Shown here: piece by piece, positions 1 through 7,330 of the stretch
Numbering within the stretch: the stretch's first letter is position 1
How the letters are laid out: the number at the start of each line of letters is the position of its first letter
Source: Rhodocyclaceae bacterium
GTDB taxonomy: Bacteria; Pseudomonadota; Gammaproteobacteria; Burkholderiales; Rhodocyclaceae
Direction: 5' to 3'
Assembly (NCBI GenBank): GCA_017444505.1
Contig: JAFSWK010000233.1
Location: 1-26,718, forward strand
Length of the DNA stretch: 26,718 nt
Notes under the pieces: generated by a model
The model's database searches: none
Told to the model about the DNA's origin: nothing
The model's input: the letters and a program-made list of their open reading frames with translations, nothing else
Translations under genes and position numbers: made by a program

Positions 1-441
1 ACGCTGGCGTTTTACTGGCCGATTCGCGGCGAAATTGACCTGCGCCCCTTCGTGGCCGACTGGCTCGCCGCCGATGCTGCGCGCCGCGCCGCGCTGCCTG
101 TCGTCACCGCGCGTGATGCGCCGCTGGCCTTTCACCGCTGGCAGCCAGATTCGCCCATGCGCACCGGCGACTACGGCATCGCCATTCCCGCGCAAGCGGA
201 AAGTTGTACGCCCGATGTCTTGCTGATTCCGATGAATGCCTTTGACGCGCGCGGCACGCGCATCGGCTACGGCGGCGGTTATTACGACCGCACGCTGGCC
301 ACTTTGCCCACGGCCACCGCCATCGGCATCGCTTTTGAGCTGGCGCGCGTAGCCGATGCCCTCGCCCAGCCGCACGATGTGCCGATGCACTGGCTGGTGA
401 CGGAAGCGGGCGCGTTTGCCGCCGCGCCGCAAGCGCAATAA
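1..441 (+). CDS. fau: 5-formyltetrahydrofolate cyclo-ligase, 3' part
   Basis: The reading frame is already open at base 1, so the true start lies outside the window; 146 codons plus a TAA stop are present. The family (5-FCL / MTHFS) uses ATP in the cytoplasm to convert 5-formyltetrahydrofolate to 5,10-methenyltetrahydrofolate. The recognisable parts are the segment reading DVLLIPMNAFD and the glycine-rich signature GYGGGYYDRTL, which forms part of the folate/ATP site. Bacterial members are usually about 180 to 200 residues, so some 40 to 60 N-terminal residues are probably missing here. The gene ends at a hairpin terminator and faces the efflux operon tail to tail. The family assignment is secure; nothing can be said about its promoter. 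Confidence 0.93.
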   Translation, partial: TLAFYWPIRGEIDLRPFVADWLAADAARRAALPVVTARDAPLAFHRWQPDSPMRTGDYGIAIPAQAESCTPDVLLIPMNAFDARGTRIGYGGGYYDRTLATLPTATAIGIAFELARVADALAQPHDVPMHWLVTEAGAFAAAPQAQ

Positions 442-442
442 A

Positions 443-470
443 AAAACCGCCCGTGGCAACGGGCGGTTTT
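443..470. terminator. Bidirectional intrinsic terminator
   Basis: A perfect 12-bp stem (443-454 pairs with 459-470) with a GGCA loop has a GC-rich core flanked by A4 on the left and T4 on the right. It lies directly after the stop of the cyclo-ligase and 24 bases beyond the stop of the convergent channel gene. The A/T flanks are symmetrical, so it can end transcripts from both strands. Confidence 0.85.
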
Positions 471-494
471 GGGTGCGGCGCGCGACACGGCGGC

Positions 495-2282
495 TTATTC
501 GCTATCCTCGTCCACAGGCAAAATTTCCATGCGCAGGCTGGCGTCTTCGCTGCTGTGCAGGGTTTCCACGCCGGGCGCAATCCCTACGGGCGGCACGGGC
601 GCATCCGCCGCCGGGATTTCTTCCGCAGCGGGCACTTCTTCCTGCACCGGCACTGCGGCGGGTTCTTCGACGAATTCAATGACCTTTATCCGCCCCTCTT
701 CGGCTTCGGCTTCGTCGGCCTGCGGCGCTTCTTGTTGCGGCTGTGGCGCTTCTTTCAGCGCCGGCGCGGCCTTTTCTTCGGCAACACCCGCCGGTTTTTC
801 GATAACTTGCATTTCGGGCGCAGGCGCAGCTTGCGCGCTGGGCGCTTCTTCTTTTTGCGGCGCTTCTTCTTCAACAATGCCGCCGCCGAGCAGTTTGTAG
901 ATTGTGATGCGGTTACTGGCATCCGAGAAGCGGGTCACAATCAGGCTTTGCTCGGCGGAATTGCGGGTGCGCTGCGCGTCGAGCAAATTAAGGTGACTAT
1001 CCAGACCGCTGCGGTAGCGGGCTTCCGAGAGGCGCTCGTTCTCACGCGCGGCGGTGGCCAGCGCTTCGCCCGCCGAGAGCTGCTCGGCCAGCGTGGCGCG
1101 GGCGGCCAGCGCGTCGGCCACTTCGCGGAAGGAAGTCTGAATCGCCTGCTCATAACGCGCCACGGCAATATCCTTGCCAATCTCGGCAGCATCCAGACTG
1201 GCGGAGAGTTTGCCGGCGGTGAAAATGGGCAGCGAAATCTGCGGCACAAAGCTCCAGATGGAGTTGCCGCTTGAGAAGAGTTTATCCAGTTCGCTGCTGG
1301 CCACGCCGGTGCTGGCGGTGAGCGTGATGCTCGGGAAGAAGGCGGCGCGCGCCGCGCCAATGTTGGCGTTGGCGGCCTTCAACTGCTGCTCGGCAGCGAG
1401 AATGTCCGGACGCGAGAGCAGGATTTCAGAGGAAATCGGCTGGCTCAAATCCGGCAGCGCGGCAAAACCATCCTGCATGTGCGCAGGCAACAGCACGTCT
1501 TCGACACTGGCGCCGGTGAGCAACACCAAGGCGTTGTAGGCCTGGTCGAACGCCGTTTTCTGCTGCGCGGCAGTGATGCGGGCGCTTTCTGCGGCAGTCT
1601 GCGCCTGCGCCACATCCAGCGCCGAGACCGCGCCGGCATCAAAACTGCGTTGCACCAAATCCAGCGACTGACGGCGCGACTCCAGCGTGTCTTCGGCCAG
1701 CGCCAGCAATTCGCGCTGCGCGGCCACGTTCACCCAGGCGCGCGCAGTCTCGGCAATCACCGTATTGCGCGCGCTGCGCACCGCTTCGACGCTGGCCAGA
1801 TAGTTCGCCAGCGCCTGGTCTTTCAGGCTGCGCACGCGGCCAAAAAAGTCCAGCTCATACGAAGCAAGACCTACCGTGGCGCTGTACGTGCGGCTGGTCA
1901 TTTCCCGTCCGGTCATGGAAAGGTCGGCAGGCGTGTGCTGCGCCGTCTGCCCGCCAACGGCGGCGATGGCGGGAAACTGCTCGGCGGCCTGAATGCGGTA
2001 TTGCGCACGCACCTGCTCGGCGGTGAGGCTGGCGACGCGCAAATCGCGGTTGTGTTCCAGCGCGCGCTCGATCAGGGCGCACAGGCGCGTGTCGGAAAAG
2101 AAGTCGCGCCAGGCAATTTCCGCGAAATTGCCTGGCGGCTGCGCGCCCGGTTCGGCCTTCTCCTGAACGGGCTTCCATTGTTCTTCGACCGGCGCTTGCG
2201 GACGCTCATAAGCCGGCGCCATGCTGCACGCGCTGAGCACGGCAGCGGCGAGCAGGGAAAGGGAAGGATGATGCAGCCTCAT
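495..2282 (-). CDS. RND efflux outer-membrane channel lipoprotein (OprM/NodT type) with long C-terminal extension
   Basis: This is the outer-membrane, TolC-like exit duct of a tripartite pump. The N-terminus is a lipoprotein signal with lipobox LSAC, lipidated Cys19. Two outer-membrane efflux repeats follow, recognisable from segments such as SYELDFFGRV (start of the first repeat) and LLSRPDILAAEQQL (before the second), and from the conserved end ITIYKLLGGG around residues 459 to 468. OprM-type proteins normally stop near there, at about 470 to 490 residues. This one continues for about 127 residues rich in Glu, Pro and Ala, to 595 in total. The start overlaps the pump stop as ATGA, so translation is probably coupled. 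The channel assignment is secure; the role of the tail is unknown. Confidence 0.93.
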   Translation of the reverse strand: MRLHHPSLSLLAAAVLSACSMAPAYERPQAPVEEQWKPVQEKAEPGAQPPGNFAEIAWRDFFSDTRLCALIERALEHNRDLRVASLTAEQVRAQYRIQAAEQFPAIAAVGGQTAQHTPADLSMTGREMTSRTYSATVGLASYELDFFGRVRSLKDQALANYLASVEAVRSARNTVIAETARAWVNVAAQRELLALAEDTLESRRQSLDLVQRSFDAGAVSALDVAQAQTAAESARITAAQQKTAFDQAYNALVLLTGASVEDVLLPAHMQDGFAALPDLSQPISSEILLSRPDILAAEQQLKAANANIGAARAAFFPSITLTASTGVASSELDKLFSSGNSIWSFVPQISLPIFTAGKLSASLDAAEIGKDIAVARYEQAIQTSFREVADALAARATLAEQLSAGEALATAARENERLSEARYRSGLDSHLNLLDAQRTRNSAEQSLIVTRFSDASNRITIYKLLGGGIVEEEAPQKEEAPSAQAAPAPEMQVIEKPAGVAEEKAAPALKEAPQPQQEAPQADEAEAEEGRIKVIEFVEEPAAVPVQEEVPAAEEIPAADAPVPPVGIAPGVETLHSSEDASLRMEILPVDEDSE

Positions 2283-5200
2283 ACGGTCTCCTTGCGGCGG
2301 AACTGCCGCTGGATAACGACATAGAAAAGCGGGATAAAGAAAATACCCAGCAACGTAGCAAAAATGGTGCCGCCCAGCACGCCCGTGCCGATGGAGTGCT
2401 GACTGGACGCGCCCGCGCCGCTGGCCTTGACCAGCGGCAGCACGCCCATGCTGAAAGCCAGCGAGGTCATGATGATCGGACGCAGACGCATCCGCGCCGC
2501 TTCCAGCGTGGCTTGCATGGCATCCACGCCTCGGTCGACCTGCTCCTTGGCAAATTCGACGATGAGGATGGCGTTTTTCGCTGACAGGCCAATGGTCGCC
2601 AGCAGGCCAATCTGGAAGTAGATGTCATCGGCCAGACCGCGCGCGGTGACGGCGAGCACGGCACCAAACACGCCCAGCGGCACCACGAGCACAACGGCAA
2701 ACGGCACTACCCAGCTTTCGTACAACGCCGCCAGACACAGGAAGACGACCAGCAGCGAGAGCGCATAGAGCGCCGGTGCCATGGCGCTGGAAAGACGTTC
2801 TTCGTAAGACAGCCCCGTCCAGTCCACGCCAATGCCGGGAATCTGCTCGGCCAGCTCTTCCATGCGATCCATCGCCTGCCCCGAAGAAAAGCCCGGTGCG
2901 GCCTCGCCCTGAATCTGCATCGCACCCACGCCGTCGTAGCGTTCCAGTTGCGAAGGGGCAAAGCTCCATTTGCCGGTCATGAAGGCAGAAAACGGCGTCA
3001 TCTCACCGGCACTGTTGCGCACATACCAGCGATTGAGGTCGTCAGCATTCATGCGCGAGAAGTCATCGCCCTGCATCACCACGCGCTTGACGCGCCCACG
3101 GTCGATGAAGTCATTGACATACAGGCTGCCCATGGCGATGGACAAGGTGCTGTTGATGTCCGCCACGTTTACGCCCAGCGTCATGGCCTTGTCGCGGTCG
3201 ATGCTGATTTCATACTGCGGGCTGTCTTCCACGCCGTTGGGGCGCAGGTTGGCCAGCATCGGGTCTTGCATCGCCATGCCCAGCAACTGGTTGCGGGCAG
3301 CCAGCAGTTTGTCGTGCCCCATATCGACGCGGTCTTGCAGCACCATGCTGAACCCGCCCGACGTGCCCAGGCCGGGAATGGCCGGCGGCACGAAGGTGAA
3401 TACCTGCGCCTCCTTGATGGATTGCGACAGCGCCACCATCGCCCGCCCCTGGATGGCGCGCGCCGAGTCTTTGACCAGATCTCGATCTTTCCAGTCTTTC
3501 AAACGGATGAAGGCCAGCGCGACATTCTGCCCTGTGCCGGAAAAGCTGAAGCCCGCCACGGCCATCACCGATTCCACGCCCGGACTTTCGTTTTCCTCGA
3601 AATACTTGCGCATCTTCTCCATCACATCCAGCGTGCGCTCCTGCGTGGCGCCCGCCGGCAGCATGATTTGCGCAAACAGCACGCCCTGATCCTCTTCCGG
3701 CAGGAAGGCGGTAGGCAGGCGCATGAAGGTAAACACCAGCCCGCCGACCAGCAGCAGGTAGATGAAGAAGAAGCGCACGCCACGGCGCAGGATTTTCTCT
3801 ACGGACGATTGGTATGAGCCGGTGAGACGGGCAAACCAGTCGTTGAACCAGTGGAAGAAGGCGCCCAGCGGGCCGCCTTCGCTCAGGTGGTGGCCTTGCT
3901 CCACGGGTTTGAGAATGGTGGCGCACAGCGCCGGTGTAAACACGATAGCGACCAGCACCGACAAGCCCACGGCAGCGGCAATCGTCACCGAGAACTGGCG
4001 GTAAATCACGCCCACCGAACCAGGGAAGAAGGCCATCGGGATGAACACGGCAGAGAGCACCAGACCGATGCCGACCAGCGCGCCGGTAATCTGCTCCATG
4101 GATTTTTTCGTCGCCTCTTTGGGCGAAAGCCCTTCTTCGCTCATCACGCGCTCGACGTTTTCCACCACCACGATGGCGTCATCAACCAGCAGACCAATCG
4201 CCAGCACCAACCCGAACAGGGTCAGCGTATTGATGGAAAAACCCAGCGCCGCCATGACGCCGAAGGTGCCCAGCAGCACCACCGGCACCACCAGCGTGGC
4301 AATCAGTGTGGCGCGCACGTTCTGCAAAAACAGATACATCACGCAGAACACCAGGATGATGGCTTCAATCAGCGTTTCAATCACCGAATGGATGGAAATG
4401 CGCACGAAGGGCGTGGTATCAAACGCGGTCATCACGTCCACGCCATCGGGGAACGAGGGGCGCAGCTTTTCCACCGCCTCTTCCACTGCGTCGGCGGTGG
4501 CCAGGGCGTTTGCCCCCACCGCCAGCTTGATGGCCAGACCGGCTGCGGGCTGCCCGTTGTAGCGCCCGCTGAAGTTGTAGATTTCCTGCCCCAGTTCAAC
4601 GCGCGCCACGTCTTTCAGCCGCACTTCGCTGCCATCAAGCTGCTTTTTCAGCACGATGCGCTCAAATTCTTCCGCCGTCTGCAAGCGGCTGCCAGCGGTA
4701 ATCGAGGCGGTATAGCCCTGCCCCGGCACGGAAGGCGTGCCGCCCAGTTGCCCGGCGGAAATTTCCACGTTCTGCGTGCGCAGGGCGGCCAGCACGTCGG
4801 AGGGCATCAGCCGGTACGCCACCAGTTTGGCCGGATCCAGCCAGATGCGCATGGAATACTGACCGCCGAACACCTGCACATCACCCACGCCTTCAACGCG
4901 CGAGAGCGGGTCACGCACCGTGGTCACCAGAAAGTCGCCCAGGTCGCTGTTGCCCTTGCTGCCGTCCAGCGAAATGAAGGCCAGCACCATGAGGATGTCG
5001 GAGAGCGACTTGGTCACCTGCAAGCCCTGCTGCTGCACCACATCGGGCAGCAGCGGCACGGCCAGTTGCAGCTTGTTCTGCACCTGCATCTGGGCAACGT
5101 CCGGGTCGGTACCGGCGACAAAAGTGAGCGTGGTGCTGGCGCGACCGAAGGAATCGGACGTGGAATCCATGTACAGCAGGCCATCAAGCCCGGTCATCTT

Positions 5201-5401
5201 TTGCTCGATGATCTGCGTCACCGAGTCTTCCAGCGTTTTCGCGTTCGCGCCCGGATAGGAAGCCTGAATCGTCACCGAAGGTGGCGCGATGTTCGGGTAT
5301 TGTGAGACCGGCAGCGTCAGAATCGACAGGCCGCCGGCCAGCATGATGATGATGGCGATCACCCAGGCAAATACCGGACGATCAATGAAAAAGCGAGCCA
5401 T
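2279..5401 (-). CDS. RND multidrug efflux pump, HAE1 family (AcrB/MexB type)
   Basis: This is the inner-membrane proton/drug antiporter of the tripartite pump, 1040 residues, the normal length for the family. The start MARFFIDRPVFAWVIAI is the usual amphipathic helix leading into TM1. The proton-relay residues are all present: Asp407 and Asp408 in TM4 (LLVDDAIVVVENVER), at the AcrB positions, a Lys at 942 in TM10 (GLSAKNAILIVEF) matching AcrB Lys940, and the Arg of RLRPIIMTSLAF. A strong GGGGAGGA ribosome site lies about 8 bases upstream. The gene sits 18 bases after the adaptor stop and overlaps the channel start. Retained catalytic residues and the HAE1 signature favour hydrophobic or amphiphilic drugs over the metal-exporting CusA branch. 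The exact substrate range cannot be read from the sequence. Confidence 0.96.
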   Translation of the reverse strand: MARFFIDRPVFAWVIAIIIMLAGGLSILTLPVSQYPNIAPPSVTIQASYPGANAKTLEDSVTQIIEQKMTGLDGLLYMDSTSDSFGRASTTLTFVAGTDPDVAQMQVQNKLQLAVPLLPDVVQQQGLQVTKSLSDILMVLAFISLDGSKGNSDLGDFLVTTVRDPLSRVEGVGDVQVFGGQYSMRIWLDPAKLVAYRLMPSDVLAALRTQNVEISAGQLGGTPSVPGQGYTASITAGSRLQTAEEFERIVLKKQLDGSEVRLKDVARVELGQEIYNFSGRYNGQPAAGLAIKLAVGANALATADAVEEAVEKLRPSFPDGVDVMTAFDTTPFVRISIHSVIETLIEAIILVFCVMYLFLQNVRATLIATLVVPVVLLGTFGVMAALGFSINTLTLFGLVLAIGLLVDDAIVVVENVERVMSEEGLSPKEATKKSMEQITGALVGIGLVLSAVFIPMAFFPGSVGVIYRQFSVTIAAAVGLSVLVAIVFTPALCATILKPVEQGHHLSEGGPLGAFFHWFNDWFARLTGSYQSSVEKILRRGVRFFFIYLLLVGGLVFTFMRLPTAFLPEEDQGVLFAQIMLPAGATQERTLDVMEKMRKYFEENESPGVESVMAVAGFSFSGTGQNVALAFIRLKDWKDRDLVKDSARAIQGRAMVALSQSIKEAQVFTFVPPAIPGLGTSGGFSMVLQDRVDMGHDKLLAARNQLLGMAMQDPMLANLRPNGVEDSPQYEISIDRDKAMTLGVNVADINSTLSIAMGSLYVNDFIDRGRVKRVVMQGDDFSRMNADDLNRWYVRNSAGEMTPFSAFMTGKWSFAPSQLERYDGVGAMQIQGEAAPGFSSGQAMDRMEELAEQIPGIGVDWTGLSYEERLSSAMAPALYALSLLVVFLCLAALYESWVVPFAVVLVVPLGVFGAVLAVTARGLADDIYFQIGLLATIGLSAKNAILIVEFAKEQVDRGVDAMQATLEAARMRLRPIIMTSLAFSMGVLPLVKASGAGASSQHSIGTGVLGGTIFATLLGIFFIPLFYVVIQRQFRRKETV

Positions 5402-5419
5402 GGTGCGGCTTCCTCCCCG

Positions 5420-6736
5420 TTATTCTTTTGCCTCGGACGACGCGGGTTCCGGCGCGGAGGTCGCCGCCTCGCCCGCCGCCTCATCTGCCACCGGCGCCAT
5501 GGTCGGCATGTCCGCCATTTCCGACATGCCCGCCATGCCGCTCATGCCGTCCATGGAAGGCTGCGGCGCATCGCCAAATTCGGTAGCCTGCACGTCCGCG
5601 CCCGGGCGCACCCATTGCAGCCCTTCGACAATCACGCGGTCGCCTTCGTTCAGCCCGCTGGTCACCACCCAGTAATCACCGATGGATTGCTCGGTTTCGA
5701 CGACGCGCTGTTCCACCTTGTTCTGCGCATTGACCAGCGTGACCATCGCCTGACCCTGCTGGTTGCGCATCACGCCCAGGTGCGGCACCAGCGCGGCATT
5801 GTGGCGCACGCCCTGTTCCAGACGCGCACGTACAAACATGCCCGGCAGCAGTTCGTATTGCGGATTGGGCACGACCACGCGCATGGTCACACTGCCGGTA
5901 TTTTCATCGACCGAGACTTCGGCAAATTCCAGCCTGCCTTGCTCCGCATATTCGCTGCCGTCTTCCAGCAGGATGGTGACCGGCACCGCCGTTTCTTCCA
6001 CTTTGCCCAGCTTGCCCGAAACAAAGTCTTGACGCAGGCGCAGCATTTGCGCGCTCGATTGCGTGACATCGACATAAATCGGGTCAAGTTGCTGCACGGT
6101 AACCAGCACACCAGCCTGATTGCCCGTCACCAGCGCCCCCTGCGTAACGCTGGAACGCCCGGCACGCCCGCTGATGGGGCTTTTCACGCGGGTGTAGTCC
6201 AGATCAATGCGCGCGCTGCGCACGGCAGCTTCGGCGGCTTTTTGTTCGGCCTGCGCCAGCAGCAGGGCGGACTGCGCGTCTTCGCGCTGTTGCTGGCTGA
6301 CGGCGGCAATCTCGCCCAGATTTTCATAGCGTTTGGCCGTGGATTTGGCCGAAGTCAGTTGCGCTTTCGCCTTCGCCAGCTTGGCCTGCGCGCTGTCATA
6401 CGTCGCCTGATAGCTGGACGGGTCAATCTGATAGAGCACCTGTCCGGCCTTGACCTGCGCACCTTCTTCAAACAGGCGCTTTTGCACGATGCCGGTGACC
6501 TGCGGACGCACTTCCGCGACCAGATGCGGTTTCGTGCGCCCCTGCAATTCCGTGACCAGCGGCACATCCTGCAATTTCACCGTCACCACGCTGACCGTCA
6601 TCTGCTGCGCGCCCGCACCCGGCGCGCCCGGCTTGCCCGCCGCGCCCGGCCCTTTTTGCTGGCCGCAGGCGGCCAATACGCACGCTGCCACGGTCGCCGT
6701 CACCATCCATCGCACTTTCAATGTGGTATGCGTCAT
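5420..6736 (-). CDS. RND efflux periplasmic adaptor lipoprotein (AcrA/MexA type) with Met-rich tail
   Basis: This membrane-fusion protein bridges pump and channel. I place the start at 6736 because GGGAG lies 7 bases upstream and it begins a compact lipoprotein signal with lipobox LAAC (lipidated Cys24). An in-frame ATG at 6775 would add 13 residues before it. Order of parts: signal peptide; first half of the lipoyl and barrel domains (VRPQVTGIVQKRLFEEG); coiled-coil hairpin rich in Ala, Lys and Gln; second lipoyl half (DYTRVKSPISGRAG); beta-barrel; membrane-proximal domain ending near VEGLQWVRPGADV. The final 50 or so residues are atypical: seven methionines at exact three-residue spacing (residues 395 to 413), then an Ala/Glu/Pro-rich end. 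First gene of the operon; no regulator gene is adjacent. Confidence 0.94.
   Translation of the reverse strand: MTHTTLKVRWMVTATVAACVLAACGQQKGPGAAGKPGAPGAGAQQMTVSVVTVKLQDVPLVTELQGRTKPHLVAEVRPQVTGIVQKRLFEEGAQVKAGQVLYQIDPSSYQATYDSAQAKLAKAKAQLTSAKSTAKRYENLGEIAAVSQQQREDAQSALLLAQAEQKAAEAAVRSARIDLDYTRVKSPISGRAGRSSVTQGALVTGNQAGVLVTVQQLDPIYVDVTQSSAQMLRLRQDFVSGKLGKVEETAVPVTILLEDGSEYAEQGRLEFAEVSVDENTGSVTMRVVVPNPQYELLPGMFVRARLEQGVRHNAALVPHLGVMRNQQGQAMVTLVNAQNKVEQRVVETEQSIGDYWVVTSGLNEGDRVIVEGLQWVRPGADVQATEFGDAPQPSMDGMSGMAGMSEMADMPTMAPVADEAAGEAATSAPEPASSEAKE
5498..5554 (-). repeat. In-frame 9-nt periodic Met-codon array in the adaptor tail
   Basis: On the plus strand the trinucleotide CAT recurs seven times at an exact 9-base period. 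On the coding strand this gives Met-x-x repeated seven times, with small or acidic residues between (DG, SG, AG, SE, AD, PT). The array lies in the C-terminal tail of the adaptor and preserves the frame. Confidence 0.9.
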
Positions 6737-6819
6737 TGCAACACTCCCGTTTTCTGCTACGGTCTGCGCGGCCACCCATCTGAGACGCCCGCCCGACCCT
6801 TCTTCTTAAGCCATGAACC

Positions 6820-6846
6820 AAAAAGCGGCCTCCGCGCGGGAGACCG
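6820..6846 (-). terminator. Intrinsic terminator after amgK-grxD
   Basis: Read on the minus strand, an 8-bp stem (6846-6839 with 6833-6826, one G-U pair) around a CGCGC loop is followed by C and five T residues. It lies about 130 bases after the grxD stop and before the efflux operon, so it should insulate the efflux genes from grxD transcription. Confidence 0.6.
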
Positions 6847-6977
6847 AAAAAACCGCAAATCGCCTGCCCGAAGACAACGCATCCGCGCAGGCCAAGCGTG
6901 CATCGTACAACGAAACATGCCTTTCGGACACGCCCGCGCGCCTCAATTCGCACGCCGTCGCGCCAAGCGTGCGCCGC

Positions 6978-7301
6978 CTACAACGCACCCGCCGCTTCCA
7001 GCAGCGGTTGCAGCTCGCCGCTGGCGGCCATTTCGCGCACGATGTCGCAGCCGCCGATGAATTCGCCGTTGATGAACAACTGCGGCAGCGTCGGCCAGTC
7101 GGCATAGGTTTTCACGCCCTGGCGCAGTTCGTCGCTTTCCAGCACGTTGAAGGCCACCAGTTTTTTCACCCCGGCCTGCTTCAAAATCTGCGCCACGGCG
7201 CCCGAAAAGCCACACTGCGGAAACTGCGGCGTGCCTTTCATGAAGAGCACAACAGGGTTGGATTTGACTTGTTCGTCGATGAATTTTTGTACGTCTTCCA
7301 T
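6978..7301 (-). CDS. grxD: Monothiol glutaredoxin, Grx4/GrxD family
   Basis: A 107-residue cytoplasmic protein with the single-cysteine active site CGFS at residues 30 to 33, the mark of monothiol glutaredoxins. These carry a glutathione-ligated [2Fe-2S] cluster and deliver it to iron-sulfur targets, often with a BolA partner. Other family landmarks are the glutathione-binding stretches PVVLFMKGTP (16-25), WPTLPQLFINGEFIGGCDI, and the terminal Glu/Leu helix. The start at 7301 is chosen over a longer reading frame because AGGA lies 8 bases upstream and MEDVQKFIDEQV matches the family N-terminus. It lies 29 bases downstream of amgK on the same strand and may be cotranscribed with it. The stop is TAG. 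Confidence 0.96.
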   Translation of the reverse strand: MEDVQKFIDEQVKSNPVVLFMKGTPQFPQCGFSGAVAQILKQAGVKKLVAFNVLESDELRQGVKTYADWPTLPQLFINGEFIGGCDIVREMAASGELQPLLEAAGAL

Positions 7302-7330
7302 GTGTTTGTTCCTCGTTGGGGAGAGATGGC

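Noticed and set aside
3851..5305. 484-codon open frame on the plus strand opposite the RND pump
   Set aside because: Rich in His, Gln and Arg as expected for an antisense shadow of a GC-rich gene; the pump on the other strand is complete.
5615..7060. 481-codon open frame on the plus strand across the adaptor gene and upstream region
   Set aside because: Antisense to the adaptor, runs through the grxD terminator, and has no recognisable domain.
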